From contig JAWUYY010000024.1 of the NCBI GenBank assembly GCA_034110565.1, positions 1-40,327 on the forward strand: 40,327 bases of DNA, given 5' to 3'. This document shows, piece after piece, positions 25,246 to 32,962 of the stretch (the stretch's first letter is position 1; the number at the start of each line of letters is the position of its first letter). The stretch is from Bermanella sp034110565. Its GTDB lineage: Bacteria; Pseudomonadota; Gammaproteobacteria; Pseudomonadales; Oceanobacteraceae. Position numbers and translations under genes: made by a program. A model generated the notes under the pieces. The model searched no databases, was not told the origin of the DNA, and saw only the letters and a program-made list of their open reading frames with translations.

Positions 25246-26430
25246 TTGGAAATCGATATTATACCGGATAGTGTTATTAATGATACTGATATTAGTCCGA
25301 CAGAGTCTTCTCTCATACATTCTTACCCCGGCTCAATGCCTGCTTACTTAGCCTCTAGATTGGCTGAAAGATACTCAGAAAAAGGGGGGGTTGTACTAGA
25401 CCCTTTTTGTGGTTCAGGGGCTGTGTTAGTTGAGGCCGCAAAATTAGGGAGGAGTGTAATAGGGACTGATCTATTAGAATTATCTACTAAAATATCGAAA
25501 GCTCCATTCCAGCTACGAGACCCAGTAAAACTCTATGATTTGTGGAAAGATATTCATCTAGAGGCGTTAGATGATATGTCGTTATTCTCAAATACAGTAC
25601 CAGATAAAATTACACTGAGTGAGCCTCATGAGCACTTATCTATTTGGTTTCATAAGGAAACATTTGTCGAGATTTTGTCCTTATATAAAGTTATTAAAAA
25701 AATGGACAATGAAGACTTCAAAAATATTTTCACGTTAATTTTATCTAGCTGCTTGATGTCACTATCGAATCGTTCTAGTAGGGGGGTTTTGCACTGGGGC
25801 TGGATAGCAGATAATGTAAAGCCCAATCGGCATGATTTACTAAGGACTGACGTTTTTAAGGAAATGGAAAGGCGTATTGTTAAGTTAGTGGGTTTCATGA
25901 AGGCTACTAATGGATATAAAAAATTAGCCACATCTGAAGTGTCTGTCTATATGTATAATTGGCTTAGTGACGAGGTGTTAACAAGTATTCATAAAGATAG
26001 CGTAGACTTATTGCTGACGTCTCCGCCCTATCCTTATTCAATAGATTACACATTGGCATTAAGATTAACTCATTACCTTTTGGAACAACCTTTCGATATC
26101 AAAAGGAAAGATGAAATTGGCGCTAGGTTTAAACGCAAAAGAAAAGGGCGGGAGAGTGAGTACATTCAAGAGCTTGCTACATCCCTTAATAAATCTAGCG
26201 TTTTTGTTAAGCTGGGTGGAAAGGCTGTGTTTGTTCTTCCGCACCCTGATGAATATAGCGCGGTTATTAATATGTCAGTAGAGCAATGGTTAGACTTTAT
26301 TAAAGTTAGCTTCCAAGGGACTTGGGATGTTGTTGAAATTGGGTTTAGGGATTGCATTAAGCGAAGGGTTGTACACGTGACAAAGACGTCACGACAAGAG
26401 CTTGTAGCAGTCTTTCAAAGAGTTAAATAG
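25246..26430 (+). CDS. DNA methyltransferase 1 (N4/N6 amino-methyltransferase)
   Basis: 394 aa, TTG start at 25246 with GGAGAG seven bases upstream. HSYPGSMPAYLA (residues 25-36) and LDPFCGSGAVLVEAAKLG (51-68) form motifs X and I for S-adenosylmethionine binding. LLLTSPPYPYSIDY (255-268) is catalytic motif IV with TSPPY. Motif I comes first and IV later, as in DNA methylases that modify exocyclic amino groups. About 180 residues between I and IV probably include target recognition. No nuclease motif is seen in the protein or around it. Specificity cannot be read from sequence. Confidence 0.85.
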   Translation: MEIDIIPDSVINDTDISPTESSLIHSYPGSMPAYLASRLAERYSEKGGVVLDPFCGSGAVLVEAAKLGRSVIGTDLLELSTKISKAPFQLRDPVKLYDLWKDIHLEALDDMSLFSNTVPDKITLSEPHEHLSIWFHKETFVEILSLYKVIKKMDNEDFKNIFTLILSSCLMSLSNRSSRGVLHWGWIADNVKPNRHDLLRTDVFKEMERRIVKLVGFMKATNGYKKLATSEVSVYMYNWLSDEVLTSIHKDSVDLLLTSPPYPYSIDYTLALRLTHYLLEQPFDIKRKDEIGARFKRKRKGRESEYIQELATSLNKSSVFVKLGGKAVFVLPHPDEYSAVINMSVEQWLDFIKVSFQGTWDVVEIGFRDCIKRRVVHVTKTSRQELVAVFQRVK

Positions 26431-27593
26431 TGAAGTTAATTAATTATCCAGCAATGGCTAGTCCTGCATCCATCGAAATAATAGGGAAGAATATAAGTGG
26501 ACGCTTAAAGTCGGGATCGAGAATAATAGACCCTTTTTGCGGAACAGGTCGGTTACTTTTTAATCCTCGCGAATTAGGTCATAACGTAACAGGTGTTGAT
26601 TGTTCACCTGTGGCGCTTTTAACTGCGCGTGTTTGTCATCAGGCAAATGATTCAAAAAAAATAATGAAAAATTTAAGTGGGATATTAAATTCTTTTGATA
26701 GATGTCAGGGTGAATTTCTAGCTAGTGAGTCCGATAAGTTTTGGTTTTCTGATAATACTTATAGTGATCTTCGTAAGCTTCTTTCATGCATCGATAGTTA
26801 CTCTGTATCTAAAAATACGAATAGGTTTTTTTGGTTGGCTTTAGTTGATTCGATAAGAAGTGCTTCATATATTCGTGAGGAAGAATATAAGACTCATCGA
26901 ATGAAGTTAGAGAAAAGGCAAAGTTTTAAACCAAATGTCAGGACAATATTTTTTGATGTGTGTAAGAAAATGCTCTCACGAATTGAAAAGGCTAGTAAAC
27001 TAAAGCCTGGGGGCTATAGATTGATTCACGGTGATGTCGTTAAAACTAAAATTTCTGGAGGTAAGTTTGACGCCCTGATAACTTCACCTCCTTATGGCGA
27101 TTCTGCTTCTACTGTGGGTTATGGACAATTTGCAAGAATTCCACTCTTTATACTATCTTATAGTCAATCCTTTAGTCTGGAGTTTAATCTAGAGTTAAAT
27201 TCAGGATCTTTAGATTCACTTTGTTTAGGTGGCGTACGGTGCTCAACGCCTAAAGAGGTTGAACTTCCAGGAATGGTTAATTACATATCAAAAGGGCCTA
27301 TGAGGAAATTTTGTACGGATTACTTTTATAGGCTGAAGAAAGTTTCGGGTTACCTAAATGATGAGGCGCTTTGCTGTTTTGTTTTGGCGGATAGAACTTA
27401 TCAAGGAGTGCGGTTCCCATTAATTGAATCTACAATAGACTTTATGGGAGGCTTAGGTTTCACCCTATTGTCTCAAGATGACCGTTACCTTTCACACAAG
27501 CGTCTGCCTAGAACTATGCAGTATATCAATAAAAGTAAAGCCGCTACACATACTGGAATGAATTACGAATCAGTATTAACATTTTCTCGTTAG
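26430..27593 (+). CDS. DNA methyltransferase 2 (N4/N6 amino-methyltransferase)
   Basis: 387 aa from GTG 26430, overlapping the TAG of the first methylase by one base. NYPAMASPASIEIIG at the start and IDPFCGTGRLLF (33-44) supply motifs X and I; LITSPPYGDS (216-225) supplies motif IV. The layout is the same as in methyltransferase 1 but similarity between them outside the motifs looks low, so they probably recognise different half-sites or act as two subunits. It is the last gene of the element and ends 121 bases before the tRNA. Confidence 0.85.
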   Translation: MKLINYPAMASPASIEIIGKNISGRLKSGSRIIDPFCGTGRLLFNPRELGHNVTGVDCSPVALLTARVCHQANDSKKIMKNLSGILNSFDRCQGEFLASESDKFWFSDNTYSDLRKLLSCIDSYSVSKNTNRFFWLALVDSIRSASYIREEEYKTHRMKLEKRQSFKPNVRTIFFDVCKKMLSRIEKASKLKPGGYRLIHGDVVKTKISGGKFDALITSPPYGDSASTVGYGQFARIPLFILSYSQSFSLEFNLELNSGSLDSLCLGGVRCSTPKEVELPGMVNYISKGPMRKFCTDYFYRLKKVSGYLNDEALCCFVLADRTYQGVRFPLIESTIDFMGGLGFTLLSQDDRYLSHKRLPRTMQYINKSKAATHTGMNYESVLTFSR

Positions 27594-27607
27594 CTTCAGA
27601 TCGGTAA

Positions 27608-27630
27608 TTCAAGGGGTCAGGGTACTTGAT
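27608..27630. repeat. GGGGTCAG-type repeat near the right end of element 2
   Basis: TTCAAGGGGTCAGGGTACTTGAT is the counterpart of the repeat at 21371-21394. The distance to the terminator is similar in both elements, so it is part of their common right end. Confidence 0.55.
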
Positions 27631-27672
27631 CCTTCAGGTACAGAAGTTATAGTCCACTTTACTCAATCCATA

Positions 27673-27706
27673 AAAAAGCCCCAATCATCTCTGAAAGGGG
27701 CTTTTT
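27673..27706 (-). terminator. Terminator of tRNA-Leu
   Basis: AAAAAGCCCC and GGGGCTTTTT form a 10-bp stem, eight bases beyond the tRNA CCA end. On the minus strand it ends in a T-run. It also faces the methyltransferase operon, where it would terminate plus-strand transcripts. Confidence 0.9.
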
Positions 27707-27714
27707 AGTATTCG

Positions 27715-27799
27715 TGGTACCGGTGGGCGGACTTGAACCGCCACGCCCGAAGGCAACGGATTTTGAATCCGTCGTGTATACCAATTTCACCACACCGGC
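27715..27799 (-). tRNA. tRNA-Leu (anticodon CAA)
   Basis: On the minus strand the cloverleaf is complete: acceptor GCCGGTG with CACCGGT, a D arm TGGTGAAATTGGTATACA, anticodon stem ACGGA/TCCGT with loop TTCAAAA (anticodon CAA at 27765-27763), a variable arm GCCTTCGGGC (class II, as expected for Leu), T arm GGCGG-TTCAAGT-CCGCC, and an encoded CCA. It reads the UUG codon. It is the integration site of the island to its left, and its 3' 53 bases recur at 21471 and, interrupted, at 20499. Confidence 0.96.
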
Positions 27800-27860
27800 A
27801 CTGCATTACAATATTTAAAGGCTTTGTATTACCTGTTTGCTTATGTAGTCATCAGGCATA

Positions 27861-27926
27861 CGTGTATACGCATTTCTGATTTGGACCACACCGGCACAAA
27901 TTACAATAATTAAAGGCTTTGTATTA
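27861..27926. repeat. Remnant of a second tRNA-Leu 5' end with flank
   Basis: CGTGTATAC then ACCACACCGGCA and ATTAAAGGCTTTGTATTACCT repeat the 5' end of the tRNA and its upstream flank (27773-27832). Anticodon arm and 3' half are missing and the D arm region is scrambled, so it cannot make a tRNA. It suggests a former tandem tRNA or an old deletion. Confidence 0.65.
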
Positions 27927-28193
27927 CCTAGCTTACTTCTCTTCGCAACGGAAGCTGGCTCGCAAGCCTGAAATAAGAGGTCGGCATAATACCAGTAATC
28001 TTTGCTGAGTCAACGCTTTGCCCTTTTCTTGGGTGAAAAAGCGGTTATACAACAAGGGTTTATCCCAGTTCTTAGGGTTAATCGGCTTAAAAATTACGTA
28101 AATGGATAAATAAGACCGTAATAACAGGAGCTATGGGCCTGTTTTCTGTATAATTGCCGCCTTTATTTTGCCTCTGGCCTGTTTGAGAGAAGT
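27927..28193. other. Non-coding region between the tRNA-Leu remnant and queA
   Basis: No gene is apparent. The only clear element is a TATAAT at 28149-28154, 40 bases before the queA start, a plausible -10 hexamer with TG directly before it but with no good -35. It would drive the queA-tgt-yajC-secDF cluster. Confidence 0.4.
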
Positions 28194-29261
28194 ATGAAGA
28201 CCAGCGATTTTCAATTTGATTTGCCCGATGAGCTCATTGCCCGATATCCACAGGCGGTGCGTTCGAGCAGTCGTCTGCTGTGTCTACAAGATGGCCAGTT
28301 AGAGCATAGGCAATTTTTAGATTTGCTTGAGTTGGTGCAGCCAGGTGATTTAATGGTGTTTAACAACACCCGAGTGATTCCAGCTCGTTTATTTGGCCAA
28401 AAAGAAAGCGGCGGTAAGCTAGAGGCCTTGGTCGAGCGCGTGACCTCTGACACCACGGCGTTAAGTCATATTAAATGCTCTCGTGCCCCTAAGCCCGGCA
28501 CAATAATCTTGTTGGAAGGCCTGAAGGTTGAAGTCACAGGTCGCCAAGATGCCTTGTTTGAGTTGTGCTTTAAGCTTGAAGCGGGCACCACGCTGGTGGA
28601 TTGGTTAGAGCAAGTCGGGCACATGCCTTTGCCTCCTTACATGGAACGCGAAGATGAGCTGAGTGACCGTGAGCGTTACCAGACTGTTTATAACGAAAAG
28701 CCCGGTGCAGTGGCTGCACCCACCGCCGGTCTGCATTTTGATGATGCACTGCTGACAGCTTTGAAAGACAGAGGCGTAAATATGGCCTTTGTGACTTTGC
28801 ATGTGGGTGCCGGCACGTTTCAGCCCGTTAAAGTGGATGATGTGCATAGCCATAAAATGCACAGTGAATACCTTGAGGTCGACCAAGCTACTTGCGATGC
28901 GATTGCGCAAACCAAGGCGGCAGGCAAGCGAGTGATTGCGGTGGGGACAACCAGCGTGCGCAGTCTAGAAAGCGCAAGCAATACTCCTCAAGCGTTAGCG
29001 GCAGGCGCTATTTTGCCTTATGCCGGTGAGACCGAGATTTTCATTTTTCCTGGTTACGAATTTAAAACGGTGGATGCCTTGGTGACGAACTTTCACTTAC
29101 CAGAATCCACTTTGATCATGCTGGTCAGCGCCTTTGCAGGACGTGGCCCAGTATTGAATGCCTATGATGAAGCAGTGAAGAACGAATACCGCTTTTTCAG
29201 TTATGGCGATGCCATGTTCTTAACCAAGAACTTACAGGCAAAAGAGTTGTGGGATAAATAG
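28194..29261 (+). CDS. queA: S-adenosylmethionine:tRNA ribosyltransferase-isomerase
   Basis: 355 aa, typical length. Starts MKTSDFQFDLPDELIARYP, the usual QueA N terminus, with FNNTRVIPARL, ERYQTVYNEKPGAVAAPTAGLHF (in part PGAVAAPTAGLHF), VTLHVGAGTFQPV and TNFHLPESTLIMLVSAFAG. QueA transfers and isomerises the ribosyl group of S-adenosylmethionine to preQ1 in tRNA, giving epoxyqueuosine. It leads the cluster and tgt, the preceding step in the pathway, follows after 84 bp. This is unrelated to the QueC-like gene in the island, apart from chemistry. Confidence 0.97.
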   Translation: MKTSDFQFDLPDELIARYPQAVRSSSRLLCLQDGQLEHRQFLDLLELVQPGDLMVFNNTRVIPARLFGQKESGGKLEALVERVTSDTTALSHIKCSRAPKPGTIILLEGLKVEVTGRQDALFELCFKLEAGTTLVDWLEQVGHMPLPPYMEREDELSDRERYQTVYNEKPGAVAAPTAGLHFDDALLTALKDRGVNMAFVTLHVGAGTFQPVKVDDVHSHKMHSEYLEVDQATCDAIAQTKAAGKRVIAVGTTSVRSLESASNTPQALAAGAILPYAGETEIFIFPGYEFKTVDALVTNFHLPESTLIMLVSAFAGRGPVLNAYDEAVKNEYRFFSYGDAMFLTKNLQAKELWDK

Positions 29262-29345
29262 CCGAAGGCTAACCCAAGAAAATACCTGCCCGAGGTGACA
29301 TAGGGCTTACTGAACTGTTTAAGTTCAAGCTAATTTGGAGCAGTT

Positions 29346-30473
29346 ATGAGCTTTATGAAATTTGATTTAAAAAAGACGGACGGTAAAGCCCGCCGTGGCA
29401 CTTTGAGTTTTCCTCGTGGTGAAATTCAAACCCCAGCGTTTATGCCAGTGGGTACTTACGGCAGTGTAAAAGGTATGTTGCCGCGTGATGTAAAAGATAC
29501 GGGCGCCCAGATTATTCTAGGTAATACCTTTCACCTTTGGTTGCGCCCAGGTATTGATATTATAAAAGGCGCAGGCGGTCTGCATAACTTTATGCAATGG
29601 GATAAGCCAATCCTGACTGACAGTGGCGGCTTCCAAGTATTTAGCTTGGGCAAGATGCGTAAGATCACCGAGCACGGTGTGACCTTTCGTAGCCCAGTAA
29701 ACGGCGATAAGGTAGAGCTGACCCCAGAGAAGTCTATGGAAATCCAAGCGGCACTGGGCAGTGATATTGTGATGATTTTTGATGAATGTACGCCGTACCC
29801 TGCGACCCATAAAGAAGCCAAAGACAGTATGGAAATGAGCTTGCGTTGGGCTCAGCGTTCGAAAGACGCCCATGGCGATAGTGAATCTGCTTTATTCGGT
29901 ATTATCCAAGGCGGCATGTATGAAGACTTGCGCGATGTGAGCCTAGAGGGTTTGGCGGGTATTGATTTCGACGGCTATGCCATTGGTGGTTTATCAGTGG
30001 GTGAGCCTAAAGAAGACATGGTGCGTATTCTTGATCACCTTGCCCATAAAATGCCACAAGATAAGCCTCGCTACTTGATGGGTGTGGGTAAACCAGAAGA
30101 CTTAGTAGAAGGTGTGCGCCGTGGTGTGGATATGTTTGATTGCGTGATGCCAACTCGTAACGCGCGTAATGCTCATTTATTCACCGATACCGGGGTGTTA
30201 AAGCTACGTAACGCATCGAATAAAACCGATCATGGCCCTGTGGATGAAACCTGTGATTGCTACACATGTCAGAACTTCAGTCGTGCCTATTTACACCATT
30301 TAGATAAGTGTAAAGAGATTCAAGGCAGCACTTTGAACACGATACATAACCTGCATTTTTATCAAACGGTCATGGCCGGTTTGCGCAAGGCACTTGAAGA
30401 AGGTACATTGAGCGCCTTTGTTGAAGAATTTTATGCCAAACGCGGTAAGCCAGTTCCACCGTTAGCTGATTAA
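29346..30473 (+). CDS. tgt: tRNA-guanine transglycosylase (queuine/preQ1-specific)
   Basis: 375 aa from ATG 29346, GGAG five bases upstream. LTDSGGFQVFSLGKMRKI contains the catalytic Asp; MIFDECTPYPA and YAIGGLSVGEPKEDMVRI are family motifs; the zinc site is CDCYTCQNFSRAYLHH with three Cys and one His. It exchanges G34 of tRNAs with GUN anticodons for preQ1. The queA-tgt-yajC-secDF order is the classic gammaproteobacterial one. Confidence 0.97.
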   Translation: MSFMKFDLKKTDGKARRGTLSFPRGEIQTPAFMPVGTYGSVKGMLPRDVKDTGAQIILGNTFHLWLRPGIDIIKGAGGLHNFMQWDKPILTDSGGFQVFSLGKMRKITEHGVTFRSPVNGDKVELTPEKSMEIQAALGSDIVMIFDECTPYPATHKEAKDSMEMSLRWAQRSKDAHGDSESALFGIIQGGMYEDLRDVSLEGLAGIDFDGYAIGGLSVGEPKEDMVRILDHLAHKMPQDKPRYLMGVGKPEDLVEGVRRGVDMFDCVMPTRNARNAHLFTDTGVLKLRNASNKTDHGPVDETCDCYTCQNFSRAYLHHLDKCKEIQGSTLNTIHNLHFYQTVMAGLRKALEEGTLSAFVEEFYAKRGKPVPPLAD

Positions 30474-30601
30474 AAAGCACACAGAATTATGAAAGGCGAA
30501 GGGAATATGCCCTTTTGCCTTTAAATTGAAAAGATTAGTCCCTATTAAGGGGCATTACATTTTAATAAAAGCAGTACTCGATAAGAGTAAGGAAAACAAC
30601 T

Positions 30602-30961
30602 ATGTCTAAATTGACTCTACTATTAGCGGCATTTCTACCATCTGCGGCATTTGCCGAAGGTGCACCGGAAGCAGCAGGCGGCGGTATCGAACAGCTTATT
30701 TTCTTGGGCGGTTTCGTACTGATTTTTTACTTCTTGTTATGGCGCCCACAATCTAAGCGCGCAAAAGAGCATAAAGCATTACTTGCTGCGTTAGAGAAAG
30801 GTTCTGAAGTTGTGACGTCTGGCGGTATTCTTGGTCGTGTGACTAAAGTAACTGACGATTTTGCAATCTTGAAAGTAGCTGAAGGCGTTGAGCTTCCAGT
30901 TCAAAAGCAAGCCATCGCAGCGGTTCTACCTAAAGGCACAATTAAGTCCATCAACGAATAA
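30602..30961 (+). CDS. yajC: Preprotein translocase subunit YajC
   Basis: 119 aa: a short Ala-rich lead that looks like a signal (MSKLTLLLAAFLPSAAFAEG), one TM helix (LIFLGGFVLIFYFLLW) and a basic RPQSKRAKEHKALLAAL segment followed by the conserved SGGILGRVTKV. It associates with SecDF at the Sec translocon. The predicted cleavable N-terminal stretch of about 19 residues ahead of the TM is longer than in E. coli YajC. Confidence 0.96.
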   Translation: MSKLTLLLAAFLPSAAFAEGAPEAAGGGIEQLIFLGGFVLIFYFLLWRPQSKRAKEHKALLAALEKGSEVVTSGGILGRVTKVTDDFAILKVAEGVELPVQKQAIAAVLPKGTIKSINE

Positions 30962-30983
30962 TCATATTATTCAAATGGTCTAA

Positions 30984-31007
30984 CATCCCCGCCAAGTTGC
31001 GGGGATG
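30984..31007. other. Strong hairpin between yajC and secD
   Basis: CATCCCCGC (30984-30992) and GCGGGGATG (30999-31007) make a 9-bp perfect stem with a 6-nt loop. There is no U-tract after it, so it is a candidate for mRNA stability or attenuation rather than a full terminator. secD begins 88 bases later. Confidence 0.6.
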
Positions 31008-31094
31008 CGTGTATAAAGAGCCAACAAAACCTACAACAACAAATGTCATTTGATCTCGCGAGTCAATCGCAGCCGGTCAGTCAGGAATCGACTT

Positions 31095-32960
31095 ATGCTC
31101 AATAAGTACCCCTTGTGGAAATATTTTCTTATCGTCATGGTTTGTGCCTTAGGGGTGATTTATTCCCTACCAAACTTATACCCACCTGATGCAGCTGTGC
31201 AAATCACCCCCGCCAAAAGCGGCGATGCTGTTGATGAATACACGCTAAACAAAGCACTGGAAGCCCTAGATGAACGTGGTGTGGTGTACTTTGGTGAAGA
31301 ATTACAAGAAGGCAAAACGGCACTGATTCGAATTGAAGATAACGATCTTCAGTTGCAGGCTAAAGGCATTATCGAGCGTGAACTAGGCGATAACTTTATT
31401 GTGGCACTTAATTTAGCGCCAACGACGCCTCAGTGGTTAATGGATTTTGGCGCAGGACCAATGACGCTTGGCTTAGATTTAAGTGGCGGTGTGCACTTCT
31501 TGATGGAAGTGGATATGGAAGAGTTCTTAGACCAGCGCTTGAATGGTTACCGTGATACGTTAAAACGCAACTTTCGCGAACAAAAATTACGTTATAAGCG
31601 TGTTGTGTCATCAGACGATCATCGCATTGATGTCAAATTTACTAAAGCACAAACCCGTGATGAAGCTGAAAATTACATACGCCGTGAATACCCTGAATTT
31701 TTAACTGAAACCCAAGATAAAGACGATGGTTTTTGGTTAGCGCTACAATTGTCGACTGCAAAAATTAAAGAATTTGAAGATTACGCACTAAAGCAAAACC
31801 TAACCACCATTCGTAATCGTGTGAATGAATTGGGAGTGGCTGAACCCCTTGTTCAGCGTCAAGGCCGTAACCGCATCGTAATTGAATTGCCGGGCGTACA
31901 AGATACGGCAGCGGCGAAAAAAATCTTAGGTAAAGCCGCAAACCTTGAGTTTCGTTTAGAAGCGTTAGCAAGTGCGAGCCGTTTTAGCACAGAAGAATAT
32001 AGCTTTAAAGATCCTACTCGTGGTCGCAGTGCTCGCCTAGAAAAAACCATCATAGTGACTGGCGATAATGTGTCTAACGCGCAACCGTCATTTGATGAAA
32101 GTAGTCAGCCGCAGGTAAATATTAATCTTGATACTACTGGTGGTTCAATCATGAGCCAGGTGACAAGAAAAGCCATTAAACGTCGCATGGCGGTATTATT
32201 TGTTGAGCATAAAATTCGTACACGCTATGAACAGCAAGACGGAAAAGAAGTGGCCGTTGAAGATAAATACGTCGAGAAAAAAATCATCTCATTGGCCACG
32301 ATTCAAAGCGCATTGGGTAATAGCTTCCGCATTACCGGTCTAGAAGGCCCAGAAGCCTCTGAGCTTGCTTTGCTTCTTCGTGCGGGCGCATTAGCCGCAC
32401 CGATGTACTTTGTTGAAGAACGCACAGTGGGCCCAAGCTTAGGTAAAGAAAATATCGAGCTAGGCGTGAAAAGTGTGCAAATTGGTTTGGCCATGGTGCT
32501 GGTCTTTATGCTGCTTTACTATCGTGTATTTGGTTTGGTTGCCGATATCGCACTCGCATTTAACTTAACCATGTTGCTTGGTGTTATGTCGGTCATTGGA
32601 GCTACGTTAACCTTGCCTGGTATTGCTGGTATCGTATTAACGGTCGGTATGGCGGTGGATGCGAACGTGTTGATATTTGCCCGTATCCGAGAAGAAATAA
32701 AAGCAGGTTTGAATCCACAGCAAGCCATTCACAGTGGTTATGATAAAGCCTTCTTAACAATTTTAGATGCCAATATTACAACCTTAATTGTGGCGGTTAT
32801 CTTGTTTGCAGTCGGTACCGGACCGGTGAAAGGTTTTGCGGTTACTTTAAGTATCGGTATTATCACCTCTATGTTTACAGCGATCGTCTTAACGCGCGCC
32901 ATGATCAACATATACTATGGTGGTCGTCGTGTTGAAAAACTATCTATTGGGGGCGTTTAA
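31095..32960 (+). CDS. secD: Protein translocase subunit SecD
   Basis: 621 aa from ATG 31095, chosen for AGGA eight bases before it; the longer frame from TTG 31050 has no ribosome site. MLNKYPLWKYFLIVMVCALG is TM1. GLDLSGGVHFLMEVDM is the characteristic LDLxGG motif of the P1 domain. The large periplasmic part runs to about 440, then TM2-TM6 with AGIVLTVGMAVDANVLIFAR (conserved Asp in helix 4, proton path) and IREEIKAG. With SecF it uses proton flow to pull preproteins to the periplasm. Confidence 0.97.
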   Translation: MLNKYPLWKYFLIVMVCALGVIYSLPNLYPPDAAVQITPAKSGDAVDEYTLNKALEALDERGVVYFGEELQEGKTALIRIEDNDLQLQAKGIIERELGDNFIVALNLAPTTPQWLMDFGAGPMTLGLDLSGGVHFLMEVDMEEFLDQRLNGYRDTLKRNFREQKLRYKRVVSSDDHRIDVKFTKAQTRDEAENYIRREYPEFLTETQDKDDGFWLALQLSTAKIKEFEDYALKQNLTTIRNRVNELGVAEPLVQRQGRNRIVIELPGVQDTAAAKKILGKAANLEFRLEALASASRFSTEEYSFKDPTRGRSARLEKTIIVTGDNVSNAQPSFDESSQPQVNINLDTTGGSIMSQVTRKAIKRRMAVLFVEHKIRTRYEQQDGKEVAVEDKYVEKKIISLATIQSALGNSFRITGLEGPEASELALLLRAGALAAPMYFVEERTVGPSLGKENIELGVKSVQIGLAMVLVFMLLYYRVFGLVADIALAFNLTMLLGVMSVIGATLTLPGIAGIVLTVGMAVDANVLIFARIREEIKAGLNPQQAIHSGYDKAFLTILDANITTLIVAVILFAVGTGPVKGFAVTLSIGIITSMFTAIVLTRAMINIYYGGRRVEKLSIGGV

Positions 32961-32962
32961 CC

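Larger units (their letters stand above)
21523..27767. mobile_element. Element 2: 6.2-kb integrase-less tRNA-Leu island with nucleotide/methylation genes
   Basis: Delimited by the 53-nt direct repeat at 21471 and the intact tRNA-Leu at 27715-27799. Contents: left arm (21524-21591) ending exactly at the guanylate-kinase-like stop codon, six genes, a GGGGTCAG repeat and a terminator. The genes are visibly A+T-richer and use more AT-ending codons than queA-tgt to the right. No integrase, excisionase or replication gene is present. Confidence 0.75.

Noticed and set aside
28194..30473. queA and tgt as partners of the QueC-like gene in the island
   Set aside because: They belong to the standard queA-tgt-yajC-secDF cluster and differ in base composition; the island is inserted beside them through the tRNA.
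31043..31105. Twenty-codon frame overlapping the secD start, possible regulatory leader peptide
   Set aside because: No ribosome site, no arrest-peptide features and no signal sequence; too weak to call.
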